A stretch of 64,000 nt of DNA, taken from Aradus depressus (taxonomy: Eukaryota > Arthropoda > Insecta > Hemiptera > Aradidae). The translations under genes were made by a program, and so were the position numbers. The stretch covers positions 39,387,087-39,451,086 of the forward strand of contig OY759216.1 of the NCBI GenBank assembly GCA_963662175.1. Reading direction: 5' to 3'. The notes beneath the pieces are model-generated. The model was not told where the DNA came from, did not search any database, and saw only the letters and a list, made by a program, of their open reading frames with translations. This document shows positions 11,287 through 21,639 of this stretch, in pieces (within the stretch, counting starts at the first letter, position 1; each line of letters opens with the position of its first letter).

Positions 11287-11925
11287 CAGTGGCGTATATA
11301 GGAAAAAATTTCGGGGAGGCCCACCAGGCCGATTTTATAAGGAAAAAAAAAGTGTCACCTTGTATTACCAGAGGTAACATCGATAGCAGGATTGGCGGTC
11401 CCATAGGGACTTGTACCAGGAAAATTACATTTTATTGTTTTTGTTTTTAACTTTTTTAATTTAATTTGAAGCTTTTTTAAAAAATAAACTAGCTAAGTAT
11501 ATCAGTTATGTAGTTATTTGTAAGTATTTGATAAAGACCAAAGAACTGTTTTTATGGGGTTAAGAAATAAAGTAAGTTTTTACGACAGACAAGAGTCAAT
11601 ATATAATTATAATATTTTGAATTAGGTATAATATTTTTGAGTTATAAAAAATAAGTGAATATATCAAATTAAAAAAATGGTTTCCTGTAGCTTGTTTTCT
11701 TTACAAAACAAAGTCCAGGTTTCTTGGGACACTTGCAAACTTATCCAGAACGTCTTCATCGAATATCAAACTACTATATACTTTTTTTTTACTTTTATAT
11801 TAATATTTTTTTATTTATTTTTTAACTTTTATATTAATATTTTTTTTATTTCGGGGGGGGGGCCCGGGCCCCTTGCCCCCCCCCCCCCATATCTATACCC
11901 CTACCCATATATATATACGCCACTG
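11287..11925. mobile_element. hAT-type MITE (639 bp) with 8-bp target duplication
   Basis: The ends are CAGTGGCGTATATAGG at the left and ATATACGCCACTG at the right (inverted). ACTGGAAC is directly repeated immediately outside both ends (11279-11286 and 11926-11933), the 8-bp duplication expected for hAT transposition. The right part carries adjoining G and C runs (11852-11889). No transposase is encoded. Confidence 0.9.
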
Positions 11926-12229
11926 ACTGGAACAGGAATTTTGTTTTTTGGAATCAGAAGATACAAAAACATGAAATTCTGGTGAATTCTCAACACCGAA
12001 TTTCTAACCAATTACTATAACTTTCCCTATATAGTTCGTATAGCTGGGGAAGTAAAATGAAAATTAAGAAAGTCAACAACATGTAATAGTCTGAAGAAGA
12101 GCATGACAGACATAGCCAAGTTGCTTGCAAGAATTTCTTAGAGAAATTAGCGAAAATTCTGAAGAAGGAGTTGTTGGCCTCGTACAGATCATTGGGATAA
12201 AACATGTTAAAACTTCATTTTCTTTATTC

Positions 12230-12335
12230 CCTTCTGAATTTTACTGTCCCAGCTGTACAAAGTATAGGCGAAGTTAAGTAATCTGTCAGAAATTCGATGC
12301 CGAGTTTTCAACGGAATTTCATGTTGTCCATTCTC
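12230..12335 (-). mobile_element. Family 1 tail fragment
   Basis: CCCAGCTGTACAAAGTATAG followed by GCGAAGTTAAGTAATC, then CAGAAATTCGATGCCGAG and TTTTCAACGGAATTTCATG. This is the reverse-oriented tail, including the hairpin. Confidence 0.65.
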
Positions 12336-12649
12336 TTGATTCCAAAAATGAAGTGTGTGTGTGTAAAAAAAAATGTGTAAAAATGCTGTTTTTCCCCTCA
12401 CCATCCTTACTGCCAACTTCGTCTCCCTGTAGGCTGTTTAGTAACTAATAGTCCCAAACTGGTTTTGACAGGGTAAAATTTGGACAAAAAAACAGTATAG
12501 CACAGTAAATCATAAAATGTTTCTTGCCCGCCCCTTGTTTAATGACAAAAGTCGTACAGACATGGACTAATGTGAATATAGAATGAGCCATCATTGTATC
12601 ACACTGTGGGTGGAATATTTTGGGAGAGTTTTATTAAATGTTTATTTAC

Positions 12650-12735
12650 TTCCCTCACCTAAAAGAAGTATAGGGGAAGTTATGTAATCAGAAATTCAAT
12701 GTGCAGTTTTCAACGGAATTTCAATTAACTTCTTT
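12650..12735 (-). mobile_element. Family 1 tail fragment
   Basis: A reverse-oriented tail: ACTTCCCTCACCTAAAAGAA, GTATAGGGGAAGTTATGTAA, then GTTTTCAACGGAATTTCAAT. Nothing of the core remains. Confidence 0.6.
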
Positions 12736-13271
12736 TTTTCATCATTATTTGTTTAATTTGAATTTTTTTTGAGTGTTTTTCTATACATTTTTAAGAACAA
12801 AAATTATCCAAAATTATACAGGAGAATTTGAAATTGTTTATACAATTGGTTAGAATTAAAATAATTTTTAGTGAAAACAAAATAAAGAAAAAGGGCGCCT
12901 GTTCGGAAGTTTAGCATGAAACTTCTGTCTGGGCCCGCCAATAAATAAACTTACTTCGGTATTTTCTTTTTCCTGCTACCATTTGTATAAGATTTATGAT
13001 TTCTTCTTTAAAAAATTTGACACTCCGGTCGGTTCTTTTAGTGAAGCAGTACAGGTTCTAAAATGAAGGAAAATTAAAATAAACACTTGCCGAAATGTCT
13101 ACTTAACTTTTTTACATTTACTTAATATGTGGTTGGTTCTATGGAAAAATCTTTTATTACAAAAAATGTTTCTTATGAAATTTACGATAAACAATATTTG
13201 TTATGGCGTTTCAAAGATTCCTTTCCCTAACTCCAAAAACATATAGTAATCAACAGCTGTTAAATAAGACC

Positions 13272-13567
13272 TACGATAGGTTTAACTTGCTAAATCATAA
13301 GAATGTTTACATTGAGATAGCTTATAGCTTATAATTTAGATACTTAAACCGATATTATTATACTCTTAGAGTCTGACACACATGGATTAGAATTAACAAT
13401 ACTACTAAAAAGTAGAAAGATAGGTTACGATAGGTTTAACTTGCTAAATCATAAGAATGTTTACATTGAGATAGCTTATAATTTAGATACTTAAACCGAT
13501 ATTATTATACTCTTAGAGTCTGACACACATGGATTAGAATTAACAATACTACTAAAAAGTAGAAAGA
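13272..13567. repeat. Tandem duplication, about 155 bp
   Basis: The block beginning ACGATAGGTTTAACTTGCTA at about 13272 recurs at about 13427. The copies are nearly identical except for an extra TAGCTTATA-type repeat in the first. The flanking sequence (AATAAATACTTGAAAATATG) also occurs near 6140, linking this region to the PLE-derived region at 6.0-6.4 kb. Confidence 0.85.
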
Positions 13568-13739
13568 ACTGAATAAATACTTGAAAATATGAGTACACAA
13601 ATAATAATATTATATAATAGATAGGTAAAGTATAATATACTTTATGAAAACACTTCCGGAAAAGATATCAAAAAATCTCAATTTAAAACCAAATTAAATA
13701 CTTCAAAAAAATTTAATTAAAATTAAGATAATATTTTTT

Positions 13740-13832
13740 GATAAGTTTTCCGGAAGTGTCTTTTTCACTACATTTCGGGACGTTCTTGTGTCCCATCCTC
13801 CGATCACAATGTGCGAAATATAAAAAAAAAGA
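13740..13832 (-). mobile_element. PLE terminal-repeat fragment
   Basis: TTTTCCGGAAGTGTC, CTACATTTCGGGACGTTCTT and CGATCACAATGTGCGAAAT match the fragment at 6.24 kb. Read inverted it contains GGGAC...GTCCC followed by GAAAT, the stem II and GAAA part of the hammerhead-like motif; the CTGA part is altered to CGGA. Confidence 0.5.
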
Positions 13833-13910
13833 AAGATAACAAAATAACAAGAACAATTATAAAATATAAATATATATAAATAAATGAAATAAATAAATAA
13901 AATGCTAATA

Positions 13911-14262
13911 AGAGGGCGCCGATAGCTCAGTGGTATGCGTGCTTGTCTTCTGAGCTCAAGGTCGTGGGTTCGTAGCCCGACCGAGGCCCTTAGTTTATTT
14001 TATCTGGGAAGTAAAATAAACTTAAGCACGCCGTCCTTCGGATGGGACGTTAAGCGATGGTCCCGAGCCTGTACGATGTCAGGTACTCGTTAAAGACCCC
14101 TAACCTAGATGAATAAAAATTTAGGGTAGGCAAAATTTAGGACTCCCACAGTAGAGTCGGGCTCATGTTCACCAGAGTGACGAAAGAGCACTCTGGTAGT
14201 AGGCGATATGACCTCGTTGTTAAAGCCCGGGCATGAGTCATAAAAACCTAAACCTAACCTAG
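13911..14262 (+). mobile_element. tRNA-derived SINE, complete copy
   Basis: The head has an A box (GATAGCTCAGTGGTATGCG) and a B box (GGTTCGTAGCCC). It is followed by a body with GCACGCCGTCCTTCGGATGG, GTCCCGAGCCTGTACGATG, CACCAGAGTGACGAAAGAG and GCCCGGGCATGAGTCATAA, and a tail of CCTAA-type repeats (AACCTAAACCTAACCTAGG). The length is about 350 bp. RNA polymerase III transcription from the A/B boxes is inferred from the family type. It supplies the reference order for the other copies in the window. Confidence 0.85.
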
Positions 14263-14269
14263 GTTTAAA

Positions 14270-15100
14270 ATGCAGGTAAATAACTGAAAGGTAAGAAACA
14301 AAAAAACCTATATAAAAAACAAGTTTTAAAAAAATATACATTTTGATACACATAAATATACACGTTCATTGATGATCTTGTCTACAACCTGTCTTATTCT
14401 TTGCAACATAAAATGCGACACCTTATATTATGTTAGAATTTTTTTTTCTGTTTAATATTCGTATTCTTATCCAACACTGATGGCCTGCGGAAAGAAAAAA
14501 GTTTATACTTTTATAATTGAAATATAAGGTACATTTTTGAAAAACTTGTTTGATATGTACGTGTTTTAAATTCTTACTGGGTCTATATATCAGCCATTGA
14601 TCGTGGAAAGTTTTATGTAAATAGTAGTAGTCGTTTCCAAGATCTCATTACAGAACAGACGTTAAATACTCGTTAATAAGGTGTCCTAAACTGTCTTTGA
14701 CCTAACGTACCTCAAAAAATTGCCTAAATAATGAGGATTCCAAGATAAAAATACATAATCTATAGCGAGATGCAAAATGCAATACGCGTACACATTGCCG
14801 ATTGCCTACCAACTCAAATAGCCGGAGTATATTTCTACGGACTAACCGTATAGGTTATAAAAAGTGGCAAACACCAAGTCGGGTGGTTATCGTATAGCCT
14901 GTCGCTGATGAACATAGCAAATATTGGAAACTACGTATTCTAAAAAAAAAGAAGAAAAAACCTGATTACATAATAGAATATTAACGATTTAAGTAGAATC
15001 TCAAGATCATTATACTAAGTCAATATTCCTAGAGGAAAGTTTTGTTCAAAAAAGGCATGAATTAATGTAATGAACCATTATACTAAATTATTTTCTATCA
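14270..15100. other. Unassigned AT-rich stretch
   Basis: No gene, terminal repeat or recognised repeat family was found between two SINE copies in opposite orientation (13.9 and 15.1 kb). Confidence 0.4.
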
Positions 15101-15105
15101 GACAT

Positions 15106-15430
15106 TAGGTTTAGGTTTTATGAGTCATGCCCGGGCTTTAGCAACGAGGTCATATCGCCTACTACCAGAGTGCTCTTTCGTCACTCTGGTGGTCATGAGC
15201 CCGACTCTATTGTGGGAGTCCTAAATTTTTATTCACCAGGGGGGTCTTTAACAAGTATCTGACATCGTACAGGCTCGGGACCATCGCTTAACGTCCCATC
15301 CGAAGGACGGCGTGCTTAAGTTTATTTTACCTCCCAGATAAAATAAACGAAGGGCCTCGGTGGGGTCTCGAACCCACGACCTTGAGCTCAGAAGTCAAGC
15401 ACGCATATATGAGCTACCGGCGCCCTCTAC
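15106..15430 (-). mobile_element. tRNA-derived SINE, near-complete copy
   Basis: It reads inverted from a TTAGGTTTAGG tail through TTATGAGTCATGCCCGGGCT and the body to GAGCTACCGGCGCCCTC at the head. The B box (GGTCTCGAACCCACGACC on this strand) is recognisable. A few small deletions are present. Confidence 0.85.
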
Positions 15431-15484
15431 CAGACATTGGTCGGCCAATTAAAAAAAATAAAAATAAAATAACATCATGTTTTT

Positions 15485-15674
15485 CTTGATCACTATCCCT
15501 CCACGCTCTTAAAATCATTTCATACTGGCATTGATTGGGTATATAGAAGTAATGTGTTTGTACACCGTAATTCTGAGAGTGACTTTCTTATACCCAGTAA
15601 TGCCAGTATGAAATTAATTTGAGAGGGGGACGGAAGAGAGAGTGATCTGTACACATGGTTGGTATAAGAAAGTC
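15485..15674. mobile_element. Hairpin MITE ending in GACTTTCTTATAC
   Basis: Perfect 13-bp inverted ends, GACTTTCTTATAC (15581) and GTATAAGAAAGTC (ending 15674), bound a 94-bp unit. A second, inverted unit lacking its outer end lies just to the left (15485-15545, CATTTCATACTGGCATTGAT). The pair forms an imperfect hairpin, as in the complete copy at 22.7 kb. No coding capacity. Confidence 0.75.
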
Positions 15675-15689
15675 AAATGTTTTTACTAT

Positions 15690-16150
15690 GCGTTATAACT
15701 TAATGATTACTTAGAAATATTTTCTACAACAATGTATTGTGGATTCTTTGGAGCATTTTGTAACATTCGTAGTATTGGTTCTATCCCAAATCTAAGAGCA
15801 CAAAGGCTATTAAAAATTGATTAACGAACATTATTGATAAGGACCAGTTTTTCGATAGGGCTATAAGTTTTTGCGTAAATCGAGCAAAACAAATGGGTTT
15901 CTATACGTCATTGTATGTTTTCAACATGTATCAGACAAATTGGGTGGGTGACTTAAAAAAAAAATATATATGTTTTTATATAAATATAAAAAATATAAAA
16001 TGTACCTTTCAGTTTTCTCTGTAACATTTATTTTAAGAGATTTTTAATTAGGTCATAAATAGAAGCGGTCTTAATTTTTGTCCAGTTCTAGGCACAGACA
16101 AACAAATATCACGGAAATGGTCTTAATGTAAAAATTAGATCTCATAATTT
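15690..16150 (+). mobile_element. Family 2 repeat, partial
   Basis: The order of motifs (ATTGATAAGGACCAGTTTTTCG, a 'GTTTTCAACATGTATC' block, 'AAAATGTACCTTTCAG', 'TAATTAGGTCATAAATAG') parallels copies at 17.3-17.75 and 21.64-22.04 kb. It is a non-coding interspersed repeat and lacks the terminal hairpin seen at 22.0 kb. Confidence 0.55.
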
Positions 16151-16659
16151 CGACGATAAATACTTTCTTTTTTTCTTGTATGATTTGTATTAAAGCTCTT
16201 AATTACGTTCTGAATTGAGTAACAGTGATTTCTTGTGATCAAATCGTAGAGGAACGAAAGCTGACACAATTAAATTTGCGTCCACATGACAAAGTGATCT
16301 TTTGTGCATCTAGCTTCCGAATATAATAAAGCCTCATTTAGAGAGCTGTTCAAATCAATGAATAGAAAAAAAAAAAAAAAATCTTATTAACTTCTTTCTT
16401 GGCTTAAAGACCTCGCATTCAGTGTAATTTCACCTCTCATCAGAGTGCCATATATCGTTAAAGACCTGTCAGAAGCTTAATCAATCACTTATATCGCCGC
16501 TACTTAAGTCATGACATTAAAAATTAAGAAATTAAAAAAAAAAAAAATGTCTTCTAACTCTCATCATTAGAGAAAATGAAGGCGTGTCAGTCAGTCATGG
16601 ACTGTATAATGTCTCTAAACTAATTAATGTCAACTTTGATCAAATGATGGACCAATCTA

Positions 16660-16735
16660 GTAGCGTAGCCAGGAGAGCTTGAGCCCCCCCCCCCCCCCCC
16701 CCCCCCACTACCTCCACGGAACAGAGGAGCTATCA
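16660..16735. mobile_element. hAT-like end fragment with a C run
   Basis: AGTAGCGTAGCCAGGAGAGC followed by a run of more than 20 C. The 'GCGTAGCCAGGA' phrase next to a C or G run is typical of hAT-type MITE ends and resembles the element at 11.3-11.9 kb. Only one end is visible. Confidence 0.4.
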
Positions 16736-16831
16736 ATCATATTCTGTATAAACGAGTCATTAAAGCTTCCAGTGTTCGGTTGGAGAGAGAATACAAATCA
16801 TAAAGAAAAATGATGGAGTCATAACAGGACT

Positions 16832-16977
16832 TTGTACAGGTCACTCACTTTCAAATTCATTTCATACTGATATTACTGGGCGTATGAAAGTAATGTGTTG
16901 GTGTCGTTTTCTTTACAGCATAATTCTGAGAGTGACTTTTAGTGATCAGTACAAAAGTGGTTGGTATAATTATTTTT
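16832..16977. mobile_element. Hairpin MITE, degraded
   Basis: CAGGACTTTGTACAGG...CATTTCATACTGATATTACTG then CATAATTCTGAGAGTGACTT and GTGGTTGGTATAA follow the same order as the 15.5-15.67 kb element, but the terminal GACTTTC boxes have decayed. Confidence 0.55.
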
Positions 16978-17071
16978 TAATCTTTTTAATAAAATACGAC
17001 CAATAATAAAAAAATATTTTAAAATTAATGATGATTACATTATACATTAATACATTAAAATGATCAAAAGA

Positions 17072-17102
<31 letters not shown>

Positions 17103-17309
17103 CTTTCCTATATTATGTTCATTTTATCTACTTTAAAGTTACTTGTTCAGGGCAATTATTGAATTGTACCTGAGTTCATACCTCATGTTAATTAGGCTAT
17201 TGGCCTAGGTATTATTGTTATAGACAGCCCAACTATAATATTCATGTATAGAATAATAAAGTTTACAATAATTATAAAAAAAAAAAAAAAAAATTAATTG
17301 ATGTACGTT

Positions 17310-17760
17310 ACATTTTAAACATAACTTTGAAATATTTCTTATAGAAAATCGTACATTTTTTGGGACTGTCTAACTTTGTTCATATTGGTCTAATCTTTAA
17401 TCTGGAGAATTTCGATGGTTGGTAATTTAATTAGAAACATTTTTGATAAATACAGATTTTTCGGTAGGACTACTTTGCTTTAATCGGTCTGCTGGATTTC
17501 AACGCTTACAAGACTTTTTGAACAGTTTTCGGCATGTATCTCGTGAACAGGACGGGCTTCGAAAAATCGTGTTCCATATAAAATGTATCTTTCAGGTTCT
17601 TCTACAACTTTTGTTTGAATAGATATTTGATTAGATCATAGATATTAGCGGCATCATGTAAAACATAAGCTCCGAAGTAAAATGATGTCTCATTTTGACC
17701 AAACGTAATCAGACCTAAGTGATCTGAGTTAGATGAAGATATTCCGAAACCCATAAGGAC
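17310..17760 (+). mobile_element. Family 2 repeat, partial
   Basis: It shares CATTTTTGATAAATACAGAT TTTTCGGTAGG, GTTTTCGGCATGTATCTCG, AAAATGTATCTTTCAGG and TGATTAGATCATAGATATTA with other family 2 copies. No open frame. Confidence 0.55.
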
Positions 17761-17779
17761 AACACCTATGGATTTTTGA

Positions 17780-18365
17780 TGTAAACATTACACACATTGT
17801 AATATTAAAATACTTCAAAATTAATTATTATTTTTTAAAGTAGAGAATCGCCGAAGTTTTGAATTTTTTTGATAACGGCTGACGTATATATTTTTTTAAA
17901 AATAAAAAACAGCTGTTGAGACATTAATGGATTGAAAAGTGATAAATGTGAAGGGACTCATATATTCGATTTTATTACAAATGAAAGGAGACAATCAAAA
18001 ATAAATGCAGAATATCAGCTGTTTGAATAGAGAGAGACAGTCTAAGGAAACTTGTGTTAGGGTTAGGGCGTCTAGTGAGAGAGGTGAACCGAAACAGTCC
18101 AGGACAATTGAAAGTGAACGGAAAGATAGAAGGTACTGTTTAAAAAAAATTAAATTATACATATGCCCATTTTTGTTGACCGCACAGAAAAAAGACTGAT
18201 GTATGTTTAGTAATTAGTTAGTACATAGTATAATTTTTGTAAATAATTAGTATTGTTTTAAAATTTACAATGTAGGTCAAGATTAAATAACCCCAATATT
18301 TGTTCTCTATTCTATGCTATTCATTATCCCTGTCAACCAAATATGAAGATACCTTTGGATTAGAT
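17780..18365 (+). repeat. Interspersed repeat (17.8/59.0 kb family), left part
   Basis: It matches 58.96-59.57 kb: GATGTAAACATTACACACAT, AACAGCTGTT..GA, CAATATTTGTTCTCTATTCT, ATGCTATTCATT and ATACCTTTGGATT. The open frame 18005-18199 is not preserved in the second copy and is not called. The copy is interrupted after about 18365 by SINE and PLE sequence. Confidence 0.65.
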
Positions 18366-18383
18366 TCAATATGTTGGTTTCTG

Positions 18384-18622
18384 GGAGGTAAAATAAACTT
18401 AAGCACGCCGTCCTTCGGATGGGACGTTAAGCGATGGTCCCGAGCCTGTACGATGTCAGGTACTCGTTAAAGACACCTACCCTAGATGAATAAATATTTA
18501 GGATAGGCAAAATTTAGGACTCCCACAGTAGAGTCGGGCTCATGTCCACCAGAGTGACGAAAGAGCGCTCTGGTAGTAGGCGACATGACCTCGTTGTTAA
18601 AGCCCGGGCATGAGTCATAAAA
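18384..18622 (+). mobile_element. tRNA-derived SINE lacking its tRNA head
   Basis: It starts at CTGGGAGGTAAAATAAACTT, so the A and B boxes are missing. The rest (GCACGCCGTCC to GCCCGGGCATGAGTCATAAA) is well preserved and ends in an A run instead of CCTAA repeats. The 5' truncation is as expected for reverse-transcribed inserts. Confidence 0.8.
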
Positions 18623-18642
18623 AAAAAAAAAAGAAGAAATAT

Positions 18643-18885
18643 GTTGGTTAATTCCGGCATTTCTTCCAGAGGTGTCTTCTTTTTTTTTTTCTCCGACAAT
18701 ATTTCGGTACACTTACATGTCCCTTCTTCCGGTCACTATGAAGGAAGGGTCGTCCATAGTGACCGGAAGAAGAGACGTATAAGTGTCCCGGTATATTTTC
18801 GGAGAAAAAAAAAAAAAGACACCTCTGGAAGAAATGCTGGAATTAACCAACAGTGGAACATCCCAGAGAAGTTTAAGAAACACAT
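18643..18885. mobile_element. Inverted pair of PLE terminal repeats (hairpin)
   Basis: The left arm 18643-18740 and right arm 18755-18851 are inverted copies of about 98 bp around a 14-bp spacer. They match the two ends of the PLE copy at 20.25-21.21 kb, including CCGACAATATTTCGG and CTTCTTCCGGTCACTATG; the right side continues into CATCCCAGAGAAGTTTAAG as at 20.25 kb. No coding region remains between the arms. Open frames here are hairpin by-products. Confidence 0.8.
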
Positions 18886-18904
18886 AGATTCCATATGTTT
18901 GTAA

Positions 18905-19190
18905 ATTTAGAAACATTTGATGGCATCTCATTATTATCTTTAAAAGAAATCCCAATGAAATAATTATTAATTAATTTTTTTTTAAATACGTGCACTTTCT
19001 TAAAAATTGCACGTCTTGTACTTTCGTTATTTTTATTAGGGACCTTTTCAGAAACTATTGTAGAAAGCAAACTTTAGTAGAAGAGCAACATCGATTTCTA
19101 CAGGAAATGTGATAATTTAACTTACAATTAGTTTTTTATTTATTATTAATTTTATTATTTAATCATTATTATTTTATTTATATTTTACAT
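18905..19190 (+). repeat. Interspersed repeat (17.8/59.0 kb family), right part
   Basis: It continues the match to 59.58-59.82 kb: AAATACGTGCACTTTCTT, TTTTCAGAAACTATTGTAGA and GGAAATGTGATAATTTAA. In the 59-kb copy left and right parts are adjacent, so 18.37-18.90 kb is an insertion. Confidence 0.6.
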
Positions 19191-19194
19191 TTTT

Positions 19195-19450
19195 TAATTA
19201 TCACAGGGTATTAATAAAAACTGTAATATCTGCCGTTGTAATGAATATATTGACCCACAATTTCATATTTGAATTCAGAACCATATAAGAACGGCACCGG
19301 AAGAGGCTGAAAGGAAGCGGATGATCAGAAGAGGCTCAACTAACGATGTAATGAATGTATCGACACAAAATTTAGTATGAGGATACAGAAGCCACTTTGT
19401 AAGTAAATATTGATTTTGGAGGTAGATAAAAACGTTAAGTACTTTTAGCA
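19195..19450 (-). mobile_element. Family 1 core, two units
   Basis: TAATATCTGCCGTTGTAATG, CCATATAAGAACGGCACCGG, AACGATGTAATGAATGTATC and GACACAAAATTTAGTATGAG mark two diverged core units in reverse orientation. No terminal hairpins. Confidence 0.6.
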
Positions 19451-19459
19451 ACAATTAAC

Positions 19460-20240
19460 AAAAATAAAATAAACCTTTTCTGAGAACAAATCCATTTATT
19501 TATATATTTGTATCAAAATAGATATCCTGTATATTTGTATTGCTGTGAGAGGGGCATTATCCTTTTTATAATCCTGTTCCCTGACGCCCACGAGTTCACA
19601 AGACTTTTTTTCATTCTCAGAAAATCCCACTAAGATAAATATAAATAAATAAACAGGATATAAAGAGTACAAAACTAAATAAAAGTTTTTTTTTGTTTTG
19701 TGCTGTCGGAAGTTAAAGTTTAACAACAATAACGAGACAGAACCTCGTTCAGTCAGATCGACAGAGATAAGAAGAAGATTGCTCTATAATTTACTGTATT
19801 TATTCCTCATGTCAACATTCTCGCAAACTTTATATACATTTTAATTTTATATTTTCAATTACTTATTTAAATTTCATATGCATTTTTTTTTCTTCTTCTT
19901 TTTGAAAAAAACAAGAACTTTTATGTGTTGACATAATGTATTTTTCTGAATAAAAACATTGATTCCAGCTATGCTAATGAGTTATGAATAAATTACTGTG
20001 GCAATTTGAATGACAGCTTTAAGGATCATTCAATAAAATTAAATGGGGAAAATTTAATTGAAAAAGGCAATTATCTAAAGAAGAATTTAATGATTTTGGA
20101 AATCTGTCATTTGCATTGTAATAGTGACGAACATAGATATGGAATATAGATACTATTCCATGTATATGTATATATATGCAACGAATCGCATATTTATTTG
20201 ATCTTTTCGGGCGCAAAATAGAATAGAGAATTAAATAAAG
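19460..20240. other. Unassigned AT-rich stretch
   Basis: No gene is supported. An open frame on the minus strand (19496-19729) has low-complexity composition and no recognisable domain. Confidence 0.35.
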
Positions 20241-20247
20241 CAATACT

Positions 20248-21210
20248 ATATCTGTGTTTCTTAAACTTCTCTGGGATGTTACATTGTTGGTTAATTCCGG
20301 CAATTCTTCCAGAGGTGTCTTCTTATTTTTTTCCGACAATATTTCGGGACTCTTACAAGTCCATTCTTCCGATCACTATGAACCTTTTTATTTATTTATT
20401 ATTTTTTTTTTTACTTTAGAGATAGTACCGGCTTCCACATCTCGGACAGAACCCAAGCATCCTCTTTATTGAAATTTTTCGTTTTTCTTTACAATTTCAA
20501 TGCTTTCACGGAGGAGTCTACTTTCCCAGTTTGATTCCACTGCCAGGATCCTCGCTTGGTCAAACAAGATCTGATGTCCACATTCACTGGCGTGCTTGGC
20601 CACGGCTGATTTTTGTGTCCGGTTGTGTTTAACATCCATCAGGTGTTCTGCCAATCGCGTAGAGACCTTTCTTCCTGATTGCCCCACGTAACTGTGACCG
20701 CAATCGCAAGGCAGCTCATACACACCCCCATTTTCCGGCCAAAGCCGGTCTTTTGTGGAGCCCAACATCTCCGACACTTTTTTCAGTGGTTTGAAGATGG
20801 TCCTGATTTTATATTTTCTTAAAATCCGCTGGATTCTGTCCGTGACGCCTTGTACAAACGGTATAACCACTTTATTAGGCTCAGCTTCTTCATTCTCCTT
20901 ATTTTCCCTTTCTGACGGCGCCAAGGCGCGGGACATAGCCTTATTTATGACAGCCTGGCTGTAACCATTTTTCTTGAAGACATTGTTGATGTGTGTCAAC
21001 TCCACCTGCAGGTATTCCTTCTCACAAATCTTCATAGCCCAATGGACCAGGGTGCATAACACTACTTCTTTTTGGGGCCTATAGTGATGTGAATCCGCAT
21101 GTAGACTCCTTCATAGTGACCGGAAGAAGGGACTTGTAACAGTCCCGAAATATTGTCGGAAAAAAGAATAAGAAGACACCTTGGAAGAAATGCCGGAATT
21201 AACCAACAAT
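20248..21210 (-). mobile_element. PLE (lineage A) fragment between inverted terminal repeats
   Basis: About 99-bp inverted repeats (20282-20380 and 21112-21210, outer ends CATTGTTGGTTAATTCCGGC and GGAATTAACCAACAATG) flank a 5'-truncated PLE coding segment on the minus strand. The repeats carry the hammerhead-like GGGAC...GTCCCGAAAT block. No target duplication could be identified outside them. The reverse transcriptase part is absent. Confidence 0.8.
20466..21062 (-). pseudogene. Penelope-like C-terminal fragment with GIY-YIG endonuclease (copy 1)
   Basis: This is the C-terminal part of a PLE polyprotein. The N-terminal third (TLVHWAMKICEKEYLQVELT, FKKNGYSQAVINKA) is the linker that follows the reverse transcriptase in PLEs. 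The C-terminal third is a GIY-YIG nuclease: GGVYELPCDCGHSYVGQSGR, then RLAEHLMDVKHN, AVAKHASECGH and a late glutamate in WESRLLRESIEI. Such domains nick target DNA for retrotransposition. The reading frame stays open upstream of the printed start (GTG, not ATG) as SHHYRPQKEVVL. The frame ends prematurely at KFQ-stop; one base of shift restores NFNKEDAWVLSEMWKP, the usual PLE end, so it is a frameshifted relic. The same shift occurs in copy 2. Confidence 0.85.
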
Positions 21211-21219
21211 GCTGTATCT

Positions 21220-21440
21220 ACCACCACATTTCAATTTATTAGCGCTCTGACAACAACATCCATCTTACCCTAACCACACTCTCTTAAACACGTCCATCTT
21301 AGTCAATCATCATAACAAGACTGTCAAGATAGCGTCCCCACGCTTGGATGCCCTTTTTTATTAAAAACTAAATTAAATTATAATGATAGCTTTCTTACTA
21401 CAAAATATAAATAACTAAATAAATTAATATTATTATTATA
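21220..21440. other. Unassigned stretch
   Basis: A short segment between a PLE copy and a SINE with no recognised content. Confidence 0.3.
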
Positions 21441-21446
21441 TCATTT

Positions 21447-21635
21447 TTAGGGGCGCCGGTAGCTCAGTGGTATGCGTACTTGCTTTCTGAGTTCAAGTTC
21501 GCGGGTTCAAAACCCGGCCGAGGGCTTTAGTTTATTATTTGGGAGGTAAAATAAAATTAAGCACGCCGTCCTTCGGATGGGTCGTTAAGCGATGTCAGGT
21601 AAAGATTTCTAACCTAAGTGAATAAAAATTTAGTT
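21447..21635 (+). mobile_element. tRNA-derived SINE with best-preserved head, truncated body
   Basis: GGCGCCGGTAGCTCAGTGGT (A box) and GGGTTCAAAACCCGGCC (B box region) are close to the consensus. The body is internally shortened: after GGGTCGTTAAGCGATG it jumps to TCAGGTAAAGATTTCTAACC. The 3' half with the CACCAGAGTGACG block is missing. Confidence 0.8.
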
Positions 21636-21639
21636 TCAA

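Larger units (their letters stand above)
10100..12057 (+). mobile_element. Family 1 composite carrying two nested DNA transposons
   Basis: The head (AATCACCGGCTATGTACTTC, CCCATCACGAATTAATCAAT) begins near 10108. A core unit is interrupted by the pogo-type MITE at 10390. A first tail lies at 11090-11195. A second tail, interrupted at 11279 by the hAT-type MITE, resumes at 11934 and ends with the hairpin ACTTTCCCTATATAGTTCGT...GCTGGGGAAGTAAA. Two tails suggest a dimer or two adjoining copies. Confidence 0.7.

Noticed and set aside
13911..13985. tRNA gene (A and B boxes present); the same at 15.4, 21.45, 23.75, 24.88, 40.9 and 53.5 kb
   Set aside because: Each is fused to the same ~280-bp body and occurs in many copies; the cloverleaf is not fully paired. 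They are SINE heads.
18641..18955. Open frames across the 18.6-18.9 kb hairpin
   Set aside because: They arise from the inverted PLE terminal repeats and homopolymers.
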